Below, one piece after another: positions 7,226 to 15,811 of a stretch of DNA of 41,292 nucleotides. Numbering within the stretch: position 1 is the stretch's first letter; the number at the start of each line of letters is the position of its first letter. Source of the DNA: CAZZCP01 sp964653235 (lineage in GTDB: Bacteria > Bdellovibrionota > Bdellovibrionia > Bdellovibrionales > UBA840); the NCBI GenBank assembly GCA_964653235.1, contig CAZZCP010000014.1, positions 1 through 41,292 of the forward strand, written 5' to 3'. The notes beneath the pieces are model-generated. The model ran no database searches. It had not been told where the DNA came from and saw nothing but the letters and a program-made list of their open reading frames with translations. The position numbers and the translations under genes were made by a program.

Positions 7226-9872
7226 GATGATCCCCTTGTTCGATCGCTGCTTGCGCGGCCGCTAGTCTTGCAATCGGCACGCGATAGGGTGAGCAGCTCA
7301 CATAATCCAAGCCAGTCCTGTGAAAAAACTGAATACTGCTTGGATCTCCCCCATGTTCGCCACAAATCCCAACCTTAAGATTGGGTTTTGCCTGACGACC
7401 TAATTGTGTTCCCATTTCAACGAGTTTGCCAACCCCTTTTTGGTCGATGCTTACAAAGGGATCAGCAGCGAAAATACCTGCATTTACATAAGATCCTAAA
7501 AACTTACCTGCATCATCGCGCGACAATCCAATTGCGGTTTGCGTCAAGTCATTGGTGCCGAAGCTAAAGAAGTCAGCAAACTCGGCAATTTCGTCAGCTG
7601 TTACCGCAGCTCTAGGTAACTCGATCATCGTGCCAACAGAAAACGGAAAATGGATGCCACTTTCAGATTGTATCTTGTGAACTTCAGCTTCAACCTGCTC
7701 GCGCAAGACCCTGAGCTCGGTTTGCGTTGCGACCAAAGGAACCATGATCTCCGGTTCTACTTTTAGATTCTCCTTATGGCATACCACTGTAGCTTCAGCG
7801 ATCGCTCGAGCTTGCATCCTGTAGATTTCAGGATAAGTGATCGCCAAGCGACAACCCCTGTGGCCTAACATCGGGTTGAACTCATGTAAACTGCGAACCT
7901 TTAAACGAAGCTTGTCTAAATTCACTTCCATGCTCTCCGCTAGCTCTTTGATCTCTTCTTCTGTTTGCGGAACAAATTCATGCAGTGGAGGATCGAGCAA
8001 ACGAATGGTTACAGGTAGATCTTTCATTGCTTGAAAGAGTTTGTGAAAATCAGATCTTTGCATCGGCAAGAGTTTTTCTAATGCTCTGGCTCTGGCTTCA
8101 CGAGTTTCAGCCATAATCATTTCACGTACCGCACGAATTCTCTCTGGGCCAAAAAACATATGCTCGGTTCGGCACAGACCAATACCTTCGGCACCAAAAT
8201 CTCTTGCCATCGCAGCATCTTTGGGAGTGTCGGCATTCGTGCGAATTTTTAACTTTCGATATTTATCAGCGATATTCATAAAGTCTGAGAAGCTTTCATC
8301 GAGCGAGGGCGGAAGACTTTTTACTTCTCCCAAGAAGACTTCACCAGTACCGCCATCAAGTGTGATCTGCTCTCCTTCTCTTATCGTGTAGTTGCCAATG
8401 CGCAATTCTTTTTTTATATAATCGACATCGGCTTCCGCACATCCAGCAACACAACACTTACCTATCCCTCGTGCTACCACAGCGGCATGAGAAGTCATTC
8501 CCCCTCGAGATGTGAGAATCCCTTGAGCAGCAACCATTCCTGCAATGTCTTCGGGTGAAGTTTCAATGCGCACCAAAATTACTTTTTCATCGCGTTTTTT
8601 AGCCTCTTCAGCATCTTCACTATTAAAGACAATTTTTCCTGAAGCCGCGCCAGGGCTAGCAGGCAAACCTTTCGTCAATTTTTGCTTGTCGGCCTTCGGA
8701 TCGAGAGTTGGATGCAAAAGCTGATCGAGCTGAGCAGGTTGCACTCGAAGCAGAGCTTCCTTCTCATCAATCAAGCCTTCTTGAAGCATTTCCATAGCAA
8801 TGCGAATGGCAGCCCTTGCAGTGCGCTTGCCATTTCGAGTTTGTAAAAGAAAAAGGCGATTTTTCTCTATGGTGAACTCAATATCTTGCATATCTCGATA
8901 ATGCTTTTCGAGTTTATTATAAATATCCACTAACTCTTTGTAGGCTTCTGGCATGGTATTCTCTAAACTGCCTGTATCGCCGTCGGCAGCAGAGACGGCA
9001 TGTGGGGTGCGAATTCCTGCAACCACATCTTCACCTTGTGCATTGATCAAATACTCGCCAAAGAATCTCTTCTCACCTGTTGATGGATCGCGAGTAAATG
9101 CCACACCGGTGGCCGAGTCATCTCCCATATTGCCAAAGACCATCGACTGAACATTGACCGCTGTCCCCCAGGTATCGGGAATTTCATTTAGCTTTCTATA
9201 TGTATTGGCGCGGTCAGAGTCCCAAGATTCAAAAACGGCAGCAATGGCTTGCCATAACTGTTCATGTGGATCCATTGGAAAATCTTTTCCGGTACTATCG
9301 GCAATTTGCTGTTTGTAGTCTTTCACCAAAAGCTTGAGATCATCTACTGTCAATTCGCTGTCATTGGTGTAGCCTTTTACATCTTTCATATCTTCAAGGC
9401 TAACTTCTAAGAACGAGGAGTTCATACCCATAACAACATTAGAGAACATTTGCAAAAAACGTCGATACGAATCCCAAGCAAATCTTTCGTTGCCAGATAC
9501 TTTCGCAAGTCCCAATACTGATTTGTCATTCAAACCAAGATTTAAAATCGTATCCATCATCCCCGGCATCGAAACCCTTGCCCCGGAGCGAACACTTATC
9601 AATAGTGGATTTTCATCAGAACCAAATTTTTTCTCTAAAAGCTCCTCCATTCTCGTTAGACTTTGTAGAATTTCATTTTTTACTTCTTGAGAGAGGCTTT
9701 TGCCATTTTCATTGTAACTACCACAAACATCGGTTGAAATCGTAAAGCCCGGAGGAACAGGGATACCCAACTTGCACATTTCTGCAAGATTTGCCCCCTT
9801 ACCGCCTAAGAGGTTTTTCATTTTGGCATCGCCATCGGTTTTTTCTTTGCTAAAAAAATAAATGCTTTGCAT
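7215..9872 (-). CDS. ppdK: Pyruvate, phosphate dikinase
   Basis: Interconverts pyruvate + ATP + Pi and phosphoenolpyruvate + AMP + PPi, a reversible glycolysis/gluconeogenesis step in the cytoplasm. The 885-aa protein has the N-terminal nucleotide-binding domain (GGKGANLAEM at 23-32, VRSGARVSMPGMMDT near 94-108), the swivelling phosphohistidine domain with GGMTSHAAVVARG (catalytic His at about 462), and the C-terminal PEP/pyruvate barrel with GICGEHGGDP (catalytic Cys at about 833). AGGAG precedes the ATG. It sits 11 bases after glyS and overlaps smc, so a glyS-ppdK-smc-ftsY transcript is likely. Confidence 0.98.
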   Translation of the reverse strand: MQSIYFFSKEKTDGDAKMKNLLGGKGANLAEMCKLGIPVPPGFTISTDVCGSYNENGKSLSQEVKNEILQSLTRMEELLEKKFGSDENPLLISVRSGARVSMPGMMDTILNLGLNDKSVLGLAKVSGNERFAWDSYRRFLQMFSNVVMGMNSSFLEVSLEDMKDVKGYTNDSELTVDDLKLLVKDYKQQIADSTGKDFPMDPHEQLWQAIAAVFESWDSDRANTYRKLNEIPDTWGTAVNVQSMVFGNMGDDSATGVAFTRDPSTGEKRFFGEYLINAQGEDVVAGIRTPHAVSAADGDTGSLENTMPEAYKELVDIYNKLEKHYRDMQDIEFTIEKNRLFLLQTRNGKRTARAAIRIAMEMLQEGLIDEKEALLRVQPAQLDQLLHPTLDPKADKQKLTKGLPASPGAASGKIVFNSEDAEEAKKRDEKVILVRIETSPEDIAGMVAAQGILTSRGGMTSHAAVVARGIGKCCVAGCAEADVDYIKKELRIGNYTIREGEQITLDGGTGEVFLGEVKSLPPSLDESFSDFMNIADKYRKLKIRTNADTPKDAAMARDFGAEGIGLCRTEHMFFGPERIRAVREMIMAETREARARALEKLLPMQRSDFHKLFQAMKDLPVTIRLLDPPLHEFVPQTEEEIKELAESMEVNLDKLRLKVRSLHEFNPMLGHRGCRLAITYPEIYRMQARAIAEATVVCHKENLKVEPEIMVPLVATQTELRVLREQVEAEVHKIQSESGIHFPFSVGTMIELPRAAVTADEIAEFADFFSFGTNDLTQTAIGLSRDDAGKFLGSYVNAGIFAADPFVSIDQKGVGKLVEMGTQLGRQAKPNLKVGICGEHGGDPSSIQFFHRTGLDYVSCSPYRVPIARLAAAQAAIEQGDHLAN

Positions 9873-9883
9873 TTTCGGCTCTC

Positions 9884-11218
9884 CTAGAAGTTCTCGAGTT
9901 TATTCATTACAAATTCGCACAATTGATCCACAGACACACGGTCTTGCTCCATCGTATCTCGATGACGAACAGTTACTTTGTTATCTTTTTCGACCGTATC
10001 AAAATCGATGGTTACGCAGAGGGGGGTACCAATTTCATCTTGACGACGATAGCGCTTACCAATGCTGCCGGTTTCGTCATATTGTACTTTAATAAATTTG
10101 CTGAGCTGATTTTGCAGTTTGCGAGCCAGCTCTTGAAGAGGAGCTTTCTTTGACAAAGGCAAAAGTGCAACTTTTATGGGCGCAAGATCTGGGTGAAAGC
10201 CCAAAACCACACGGCGATCTTCTTTACCCTTCTCATCGGTCGTAAGCTCTTCGCGGTAAGCATCGCAAAGAGAAGCAAGAAGCATACGATCACAACCTAC
10301 CGCAGTCTCAATAACATAAGGTAAAAACTTTTCTTTATTGGCTTCATCAAAATACTCTAGGCTTTTTCCTGAGTGCTCTTGGTGGCGCCCCAAATCAAAA
10401 TCGGTACGGTTGTGAATGCCCTCAAGCTCTTGCCAACCAATTGGAAATTTGTACTGAATATCATAGGCCTCTTTGGCATAGTGAGCCAGTTCATTGCCAG
10501 CGTGCTGATGAAAGCGCAGATTCTCTTCACGAAAGCCAAGCTCGAGATAGAACTGTTTGCGAGTCTCTTTCCACTCGGCCATATGCTCATCATCGGTTCC
10601 GGGTTTTACAAAGTATTGCATCTCCATTTGCTCAAACTCACGCGTTCGAAAAATAAAATTTCCGGGAGTGATCTCATTGCGAAAACTCTTACCAATTTGA
10701 GCGATACCAAAAGGAATCTTTCGGCGCATAGAAACCTGCACATTTTCAAAATTGACAAAAATACCTTGCGCAGTTTCGGGCCTTAAATAAACCACCGAAC
10801 CCGAGTCCTCAACAGGCCCCATATGAGTTTTAAACATCAAATTAAAAGTTCGAGGCTCCGATAGATTTTTGCTGCCGCAATTGGGGCAAACCGAAGGATC
10901 TTCGACTTGATCGGGCCGAAAACGATAACGACACTCTTTGCAATCGACCAGAGGATCAGTAAAACCATCGACATGTCCTGAGGCCTTCCAAACTCTTGGG
11001 TGCATAATAATAGCAGCATCAAGACCTTCGATATCCGCTCTACGAGTCATACTCTCCCACCACTTCTTTTTCACGTTGAGCTTTAATTCGACCCCAAGAG
11101 GGCCATAGTCCCAACAAGAATTGATTCCGCCGTAGACCTCGCTACTTTGAAAAACAAAACCTCTTCTTTTACTTAGGGAAACCAAGGTTTGAAAATCATC
11201 TAGACCAAGTTGAGTCAT
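9884..11218 (-). CDS. glyS: Glycyl-tRNA synthetase, alpha2 (homodimeric) type
   Basis: Class II synthetase attaching glycine to tRNA-Gly. The 444-aa single-chain form (eukaryotic/Gram-positive type, unlike the alpha2beta2 E. coli enzyme) shows FVFQSSEVYGG and CWDYGPLGVELK at the N-terminus. A zinc-ribbon-like CKECRYRF...CPNCGSK insert lies near residues 93-118. Class II motif 2 is FRNEITPGNFIFRTREFEQ and motif 3 is AVGCDRM. The C-terminal anticodon-binding domain begins near residue 340 (LAPIKVALLPLS). The start ATG is preceded by AAGGA. It is probably the first gene of the glyS-ppdK-smc-ftsY run. Confidence 0.97.
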   Translation of the reverse strand: MTQLGLDDFQTLVSLSKRRGFVFQSSEVYGGINSCWDYGPLGVELKLNVKKKWWESMTRRADIEGLDAAIIMHPRVWKASGHVDGFTDPLVDCKECRYRFRPDQVEDPSVCPNCGSKNLSEPRTFNLMFKTHMGPVEDSGSVVYLRPETAQGIFVNFENVQVSMRRKIPFGIAQIGKSFRNEITPGNFIFRTREFEQMEMQYFVKPGTDDEHMAEWKETRKQFYLELGFREENLRFHQHAGNELAHYAKEAYDIQYKFPIGWQELEGIHNRTDFDLGRHQEHSGKSLEYFDEANKEKFLPYVIETAVGCDRMLLASLCDAYREELTTDEKGKEDRRVVLGFHPDLAPIKVALLPLSKKAPLQELARKLQNQLSKFIKVQYDETGSIGKRYRRQDEIGTPLCVTIDFDTVEKDNKVTVRHRDTMEQDRVSVDQLCEFVMNKLENF

Positions 11219-11390
11219 AGCCTATTCCTTTTGCTCTCTTGGATTGCAAGAATGAGAGCTTTCCTGAGTGCTTTTAGGGATTTAGATCTATTCGATACAG
11301 CGAGCTGTGTCAACAGCTGCGACTGGTCTGAGGGCGACCTGCGCTTGCCAGATGCTGCTGCAAACAAGAGAATAAATAAAAGGGGGAAGA

Positions 11391-11735
11391 ATGCCGCAAA
11401 GCCTTTCTATTTTTGGTCTGTTTCTACTATTTTGCTGTGCACTGATACCACTAGAGAGACCCTATGCTGCTAAGCCCAAAGATCCTGATTTGGCAATGAC
11501 AGAATATATGCGAGGAATGGCGCAACAACTAGGACTGGAGTGCATTGACTGTCACAACACTAAGAATTTTAAAGACCCTAGCAAAACAAATTACAAAATA
11601 GCCAAAGAACATATCGCGATCACTGCCAAAATCAATGAGATGAATTTGCTGAAAGGCAAAAAAGTCACCTGCTATGTTTGTCACCAAGGTAAATCAAAGT
11701 TCACCTATGAAAAAGAGTGGAAAATTGGCGACTAA
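11391..11735 (+). CDS. Exported diheme c-type cytochrome, reaction-centre-cytochrome-like
   Basis: 114-aa periplasmic electron carrier. An N-terminal signal peptide (residues 1-26, ending PYAA) is followed by two CxxCH heme-attachment sites: CIDCH at 51-55 and CYVCH at 94-98. The surrounding pattern resembles half of the photosynthetic-reaction-centre cytochrome c subunit family (CytoC_RC), in which a Met a few turns before each CxxCH is the axial ligand: YMRGMAQQLGLE before the first site, INEMNLLKGKKVT before the second. Such small versions are widespread in non-photosynthetic bacteria, and no photosynthesis genes are present here. AGGGGGAAG directly precedes the ATG. The redox partner is unknown. 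Confidence 0.85.
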   Translation: MPQSLSIFGLFLLFCCALIPLERPYAAKPKDPDLAMTEYMRGMAQQLGLECIDCHNTKNFKDPSKTNYKIAKEHIAITAKINEMNLLKGKKVTCYVCHQGKSKFTYEKEWKIGD

Positions 11736-11765
11736 AACATAGCCAGAAGACTCACCTTAATATTC

Positions 11766-12503
11766 CTAAGGCAATGGATGTTCAAGTTTAGAATCAATGC
11801 TTTCCTTTAAATATTGCTTGAAAAAGTCTTGATTGGTCGCTTGCATTAAGACAGGACTAAGCACCTCTTTTGCCATTTCTTCAGGAGTCCATTTATAATA
11901 TTTAGAAACTTCTTCACCAGAAAAGCTTACAGTTAACTGATGGGCAATATCAGGCACAAAATCTTCTATGTCGTATTGCAAGATCTCTACAACAACATCA
12001 TTGTTAGATTCAAAAATAGCTAGTGAACCCATATAAGAGTAAGCTTCTGATCGAGGACCAAATCGATGAAGTACAAAAAATTTAATTCTATAGTAAGAGT
12101 ATCCTTCTTCATCGAACTGCTCCAATGAGTCCCAAGCAAGCCCAAAATATTTAATTCTAGCTACTGAAGACTTTTTCAAAGTCTCATGGTGTTCTTTTGA
12201 AACATTTTGTAGAAATAGAGAATCAGGCTCGATTCCCTCTTTTTTAGTTAGACCATTTTCAGCCAAATTAATTTCATCACCGCCTGGTTCTTTATCACTA
12301 GGGTTTAGATCTACCCTCTCAAATTCCAGGCTTTGACGAGCATCTATATCATCTCTCACATGAAAACTTATAGCCATTGTTCCCGTATCATTTTTTATCC
12401 AGTTTAATTCGATATTTGCTTTCTGCAGCTCTGGGCTTGAATCGAGAAACTCTGCCCAAGCGGAAAGACTGATAAAAAGAAAGGGAATTATAATAAATTT
12501 CAT
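11766..12503 (-). CDS. Exported protein of unknown function
   Basis: 245 aa with a clear Sec signal peptide (MKFIIIPFLFISLSAWA, cleavage after residue 17). The mature part is acidic, Ser/Glu-rich and aromatic (FVLHRFGPRSEAYSYMG), suggesting a soluble periplasmic beta-rich domain. It has no cysteine after the signal and no motif I recognise. It converges on the cytochrome gene and is transcribed away from the 174-bp inverted-repeat element at 12602-12775. If that element is invertible, this is one of its two possible targets. Confidence 0.6.
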   Translation of the reverse strand: MKFIIIPFLFISLSAWAEFLDSSPELQKANIELNWIKNDTGTMAISFHVRDDIDARQSLEFERVDLNPSDKEPGGDEINLAENGLTKKEGIEPDSLFLQNVSKEHHETLKKSSVARIKYFGLAWDSLEQFDEEGYSYYRIKFFVLHRFGPRSEAYSYMGSLAIFESNNDVVVEILQYDIEDFVPDIAHQLTVSFSGEEVSKYYKWTPEEMAKEVLSPVLMQATNQDFFKQYLKESIDSKLEHPLP

Positions 12504-12601
12504 ATGCTCTCCTATAAAAAATACATTCTAAGATCTTTGTATAAGACCTCAATGATTTTAAAATCTTTATATCTCTATGGGGGCAATAACTATTCCAAAT
12601 T

Positions 12602-12775
12602 AGCTGCTCCCTTTTATTTCACTTTTTTTGCAAAATTAAATTCTGCTTTCAATGACTTGGGATACTTGTCCGAAACTGCATCAAATTTTAAACAAATTAG
12701 GACAAAAAACACGAAACATTATAAATACTTATTGCCTTCGGCCGGACGTCCGAAGTGAAATAAAAGGGAGCAGCT
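12602..12775. repeat. 174-bp element bounded by perfect 23-bp inverted repeats
   Basis: Left arm 12602-12624 begins AGCTGCTCCCTTTTATTTCA. Right arm 12753-12775 is its exact reverse complement over all 23 bases. The 128-bp interior is AT-rich and has no credible ORF. It contains nested stems: TTGTCC (12666-12671) with GGACAA (12700-12705), and CTTCGG (12736-12741) with CCGAAG (12750-12755). No direct repeat of the insertion site was found around the arms. It fills most of the gap between two divergently transcribed exported-protein genes. Candidate identities are an invertible promoter cassette, a MITE-like element, or a structured RNA. The repeat itself is certain; its nature is not. Confidence 0.85.
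12697..12725 (+). promoter_or_regulatory. Possible sigma70-type promoter inside the inverted-repeat element
   Basis: TTAGGA (12697-12702, a weak -35), a 17-base spacer, then TATAAA (12720-12725, a good -10). It points toward the gene at 12879. Because it lies between the inverted repeats, inversion would turn it toward the gene ending at 12503. Called by eye only. Confidence 0.35.
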
Positions 12776-12878
12776 CTAGCATTTTATCTCAATTATTGTA
12801 AAGTTTTTTAGTTCAGTAATTTAGATTCCTTCTTGCTCAAAATTCGTTTAGCTTTCCAATGACTTTAAGGGAGGTTCG

Positions 12879-13248
12879 ATGAAATTTTTAAGTCTTATTC
12901 TTGTTTTTTGGGGTGCTTTGGCGAATGCAAGTGTTGATTGTANNNNNNNNNNATCAGGGTGATAATTTTGATCTTCAATTTTGCAGGTTTTTAAAATCAC
13001 TCAAAAACGAAAGCTGTGTTGAAGTAAGTGAATTGGCTGTCATTTTAAGAAGGCAGTCCTATGAGAGCCCGGGCATTGCTGAAGTTGAAGTTCGAAGTGT
13101 ACAAGAAGATGTGAAAGATTCACGCTACAAAGTTTTTCATGAGGATGTGAATGCTAGGATTCGTAATCTATATGTAACTACAGTTTCCGTTCAAAGAGAT
13201 GAGCAAACTGGCTATTGCCAAGCCTATGCTGTTATACATGGTCATTGA
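12879..13248 (+). CDS. Small exported protein, unknown function (interrupted by N gap)
   Basis: Begins MKFLSLILVFWGALANA, a Sec signal peptide, then SVDC. After the 10-N gap (12943-12952) the frame continues QGDNFDLQFCRFLKSL to a stop at 13248. Removing the ten Ns and joining the flanks directly puts both halves in one frame (VDC-N-QGDNF) and gives 119 aa, so the gap is probably zero length. The mature protein has four cysteines, compatible with disulfides in the periplasm. GGGAGG lies 6 bases upstream of the ATG. No family recognised. Confidence 0.65.
12943..12952. other. Scaffold gap (10 N), apparently zero length
   Basis: Left flank ends TTGATTGTA and right flank begins ATCAGGG. Simple abutment keeps the exported-protein frame open. 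The 10 Ns look like a placeholder rather than missing sequence. Confidence 0.8.
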
Positions 13249-13577
13249 TATTTAAATCTTCTATATTAAATCAAAATAAGTAAGTCATATGAGCCATAGA
13301 GACTTGCAATGAACCCGATTTACTTGGGATCTTAATGGCTTACTTATTTATTTTAAATGCTAAATAGGCGATACACATTTAAAAAAATATTTAGATGAAG
13401 TGATTCAGATTCGTCTTAAATCTTATCAGCGGCTTAATTCGAGCCGTAAAAAGTGTTTTCAGACCAAGAGTAAAATTGTCAATTTTGAGCAATGATTGTA
13501 TTTCCAATTCTATCTATTTTGGTTACTATCAGTATTGAGTTGAAGAAACAAAATATGTAGTAATAGCAGGGGGGCTT
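13249..13577. other. 329-bp intergenic region with one imperfect hairpin
   Basis: No ORF of note. An 11-bp perfect inverted repeat lies at 13274-13284 and 13339-13349 (AAATAAGTAAG and its complement). It encloses a second pair, GCCAT (13293-13297) with ATGGC (13335-13339). It could act as a weak terminator or mRNA-stabilising hairpin for the upstream gene, but it lacks a canonical GC stem with U-tract. The remainder is AT-rich leader for the next gene. Confidence 0.4.
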
Positions 13578-14048
13578 ATGTCTTTATCTCAGAGTCAAAT
13601 TGAAATGTGGAAGACAGTCGTGTCTTTGGTTCATGCAGATGGCAAGGTTCACGAAGCTGAAGATCAATTTTTGAAAGAGCGTTTTGCAAAACTTCCGCTA
13701 ACCGATGAACAAAGACAAGAACTCTTTCAGTATATAGAATATCCAGAAGAGCCTCGAGAAGTTTTTCAAAGAATTAGTGAACCAAGAGACCGGGCGCAAC
13801 TAATCTATTTTGCTCGGCTTTTGTTTTACAGTGATGGCGATTATAGTGCTCAAGAAAAACACATTTTAGAGCTTCTGAATTCTGAAGTAATGAGTAAAGT
13901 AGATATGCAAGCAGCCATGCATAAGATGGATCAAATCGTTCTCGATTTCAAAGCAAAAGAAGAAGCTCGCAAAGAGGCCCAGCCCTTGCATCGCAAAATC
14001 ATCAATGCGATCGTTTTTTGGGTAGATCTAGACAATATGCATGACTAA
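13578..14048 (+). CDS. TerB-like (DjlA N-terminal-like) helical protein
   Basis: 156-aa all-helical, acidic, cytoplasmic protein. The pattern MWKTVVSLVHADGKVHEAED (residues 10-29) followed by YFARLLFYSDGDYSAQEKHI (about 75-95) is the two-fold TerB/tellurite-resistance-like arrangement. In that family each half carries an acidic D-G-x-[VY] turn thought to bind metal. Exact function in this family is unsettled: stress and phage-defence associations are known for ter operons, but no other ter genes are here. A GGGGGG stretch five bases ahead of the ATG serves as ribosome binding site. The gene appears monocistronic. Confidence 0.7.
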   Translation: MSLSQSQIEMWKTVVSLVHADGKVHEAEDQFLKERFAKLPLTDEQRQELFQYIEYPEEPREVFQRISEPRDRAQLIYFARLLFYSDGDYSAQEKHILELLNSEVMSKVDMQAAMHKMDQIVLDFKAKEEARKEAQPLHRKIINAIVFWVDLDNMHD

Positions 14049-14135
14049 AAAATATGAATCACCAAAATGTAATTCGAACGATCTACACTGATCTTGCTTC
14101 TGTGGATACTCTAAACTTTTAAATATGGAGTTATA

Positions 14136-15053
14136 ATGAGATTTTTTCTAAGCTTTTTCTTGCTGATCTTAAGCGCTTGTACGAGCATGCAGACCCTTCA
14201 TCAACTGCAAAACTACGAAATAACTTTAGCCGATGCGAATCCCCAAGATACAACTGTAACTGAAGTAAGAGCTAAAAAAGACAAAGCAGGAAGAGAAGCA
14301 AAAATTCTTTCGGCCTTTTATGGGCTAGATGATGCTCTTCCCATAATATCGAATAAGGCCATTTGTAAAGGAGCAGGTAAAAATGATGGCATGCCGGTGA
14401 TTTTTTCACATGAGATTGACCTTGCTTCGATGCAAGCTGGAGATTTTCAAATTACTACCGCCTCAGGTAAGATTGGTAAGATTACTTGTGTTACCTTGGC
14501 TCCAGCTGATGATAAGGGTGAGCTTCGAACCGTATTGATTGCTGGGCATTATGGTAGTATTGAAGATCAGCCTGTCAAAGTAGAGATCATTGGCAATCTT
14601 TTGTCGATAGATAAATCGGTGAACTTTAAAGCTGCCCAAAGTTCGGTTATTCCACTTGAGAAAGGGCCGAGCATGATCTTGGCTGAGCGACTACCCCCGG
14701 AGCAATTTGAACTAGGAAAAAAAGCGACTGCACTACCATGGGGAGGTGGCAGTGGGTGTCCTATCGGCACAAAGCAAATTGTTCGAGTCACTTGGGTTGG
14801 GGGAATAACCAAGCCTGGGGGGGATGAAGCCGATGATAAGGAAAGACTTCAGTACAAAGTGACTGTTAAGCAAGGTAGCAAGACAATCAAAGTTATACCT
14901 TTTGCCTTGGCCGATCTTGGCGATGGAGACAACAACCATAAGCTTTGTTTGGATGTAGATGGAGAACCCAAGTCTGTTTTCTTTGCAGCAGGTTTTTTGA
15001 CTGACCCTAGAGATGATTTGAACCCAATAACTGAAATTGAAGTGACAAGATAG
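14136..15053 (+). CDS. Lipoprotein of unknown function
   Basis: 305 aa with lipoprotein signal MRFFLSFFLLILSAC (lipobox LSAC, lipidated Cys15). Mature residues are beta-rich with repeated Asp/Gly turns, a glycine-rich loop PWGGGSGCPIG near residue 205, and a conserved-looking C-terminal segment GFLTDPRDDLNPITEI. Three further cysteines could form a disulfide pair. Probably anchored to the outer membrane facing the periplasm. The DUF938 methyltransferase follows with a one-base gap, so they share a transcript. No family was recognised with confidence. Confidence 0.65.
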   Translation: MRFFLSFFLLILSACTSMQTLHQLQNYEITLADANPQDTTVTEVRAKKDKAGREAKILSAFYGLDDALPIISNKAICKGAGKNDGMPVIFSHEIDLASMQAGDFQITTASGKIGKITCVTLAPADDKGELRTVLIAGHYGSIEDQPVKVEIIGNLLSIDKSVNFKAAQSSVIPLEKGPSMILAERLPPEQFELGKKATALPWGGGSGCPIGTKQIVRVTWVGGITKPGGDEADDKERLQYKVTVKQGSKTIKVIPFALADLGDGDNNHKLCLDVDGEPKSVFFAAGFLTDPRDDLNPITEIEVTR

Positions 15054-15054
15054 T

Positions 15055-15663
15055 TTGATAGCTTTTGAAAAACCCTACTCACCCGCATGCGATCGAAATA
15101 AAGAGCCTATTTTAGAGCTATTAAAAAGCTATATAAAATCAGGAAGGCTTTTAGAAATAGGCACAGGCACAGGTCAACATGCAGTTTACTTTGCAAAAAA
15201 TCTTACGAATATCGAGTGGCAAACTTCGGATGTACAAGAAAACCATGCAGGTATTCAAATGTGGCTCGATGAAGCTCAACTTAGCAATGTCAAAAATCCC
15301 ATCAGCTTTCAAATTGGAAGAGACACTTTTCCAAAAGGAGAATATGATTTTGTCTACACGGCAAATACTCTTCACATTATGTCTTGGGATGAAGTTCAAT
15401 CTCTAATTACTCTTTTGGGAGAAAACTCTAAAGTGAACAGCAAAGTCTTTTTCTATGGACCCTTTAAGTATAATGGAGAATATACCTCTAAAAGCAATCT
15501 AGAATTTGATTTGAATCTCCAAGAGAGCAATCCGAAAAAGGGCATTCGCGACTTTGAGAAAGTGCAAAACTTGATGCAAGAAGCAGGTTTTGATTTGCTC
15601 AAAGACCATGAAATGCCAGCCAACAATCGTATGCTTGTATTTGAGAAAAAGACAGAATCTTAA
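15055..15663 (+). CDS. DUF938-family SAM-dependent methyltransferase
   Basis: 202 aa. The start FEKPYSPACDRNKEPILELL matches the DUF938 (PF06080) N-terminus. Motif I for SAM binding is LEIGTGTGQHAVYF (about residues 34-47). Later family blocks are YDFVYTANTLHIMSW (about 98-112) and VFFYGPFKYNGEYTS (about 131-145). Substrate is not known for the family. The start appears to be TTG at 15055, two bases after the lipoprotein stop, since no closer ATG or GTG is in frame; reinitiation from the upstream gene is likely. Confidence 0.85.
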   Translation: MIAFEKPYSPACDRNKEPILELLKSYIKSGRLLEIGTGTGQHAVYFAKNLTNIEWQTSDVQENHAGIQMWLDEAQLSNVKNPISFQIGRDTFPKGEYDFVYTANTLHIMSWDEVQSLITLLGENSKVNSKVFFYGPFKYNGEYTSKSNLEFDLNLQESNPKKGIRDFEKVQNLMQEAGFDLLKDHEMPANNRMLVFEKKTES

Positions 15664-15811
15664 ATATTAAATGGCAAAAAGCTTTGTTTCTCTTGTTAAA
15701 TTAAATATTTAGGCCAAAGTGAAAATCTAGATCGTTTTAGCTACATTGCAATTTTTCATTGAAGTCATTTTTTTTATTTTATTCTCCTCATGATTCGCTA
15801 GATTGTCTTGT

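Noticed and set aside
10373..10786. 137-codon plus-strand ORF
   Set aside because: Antisense to glyS, with no domain or ribosome site.
11735..11775. CCTTA/TAAGG pair as terminator between the cytochrome and the convergent gene
   Set aside because: The stem is only 5 bp, AT-rich, and has no U-tract.
12504..12758. Plus-strand ORF of 84 codons next to the 12503 gene
   Set aside because: It begins inside the divergent leader, runs through the left arm and most of the inverted-repeat element, has no ribosome site and no protein-like pattern.
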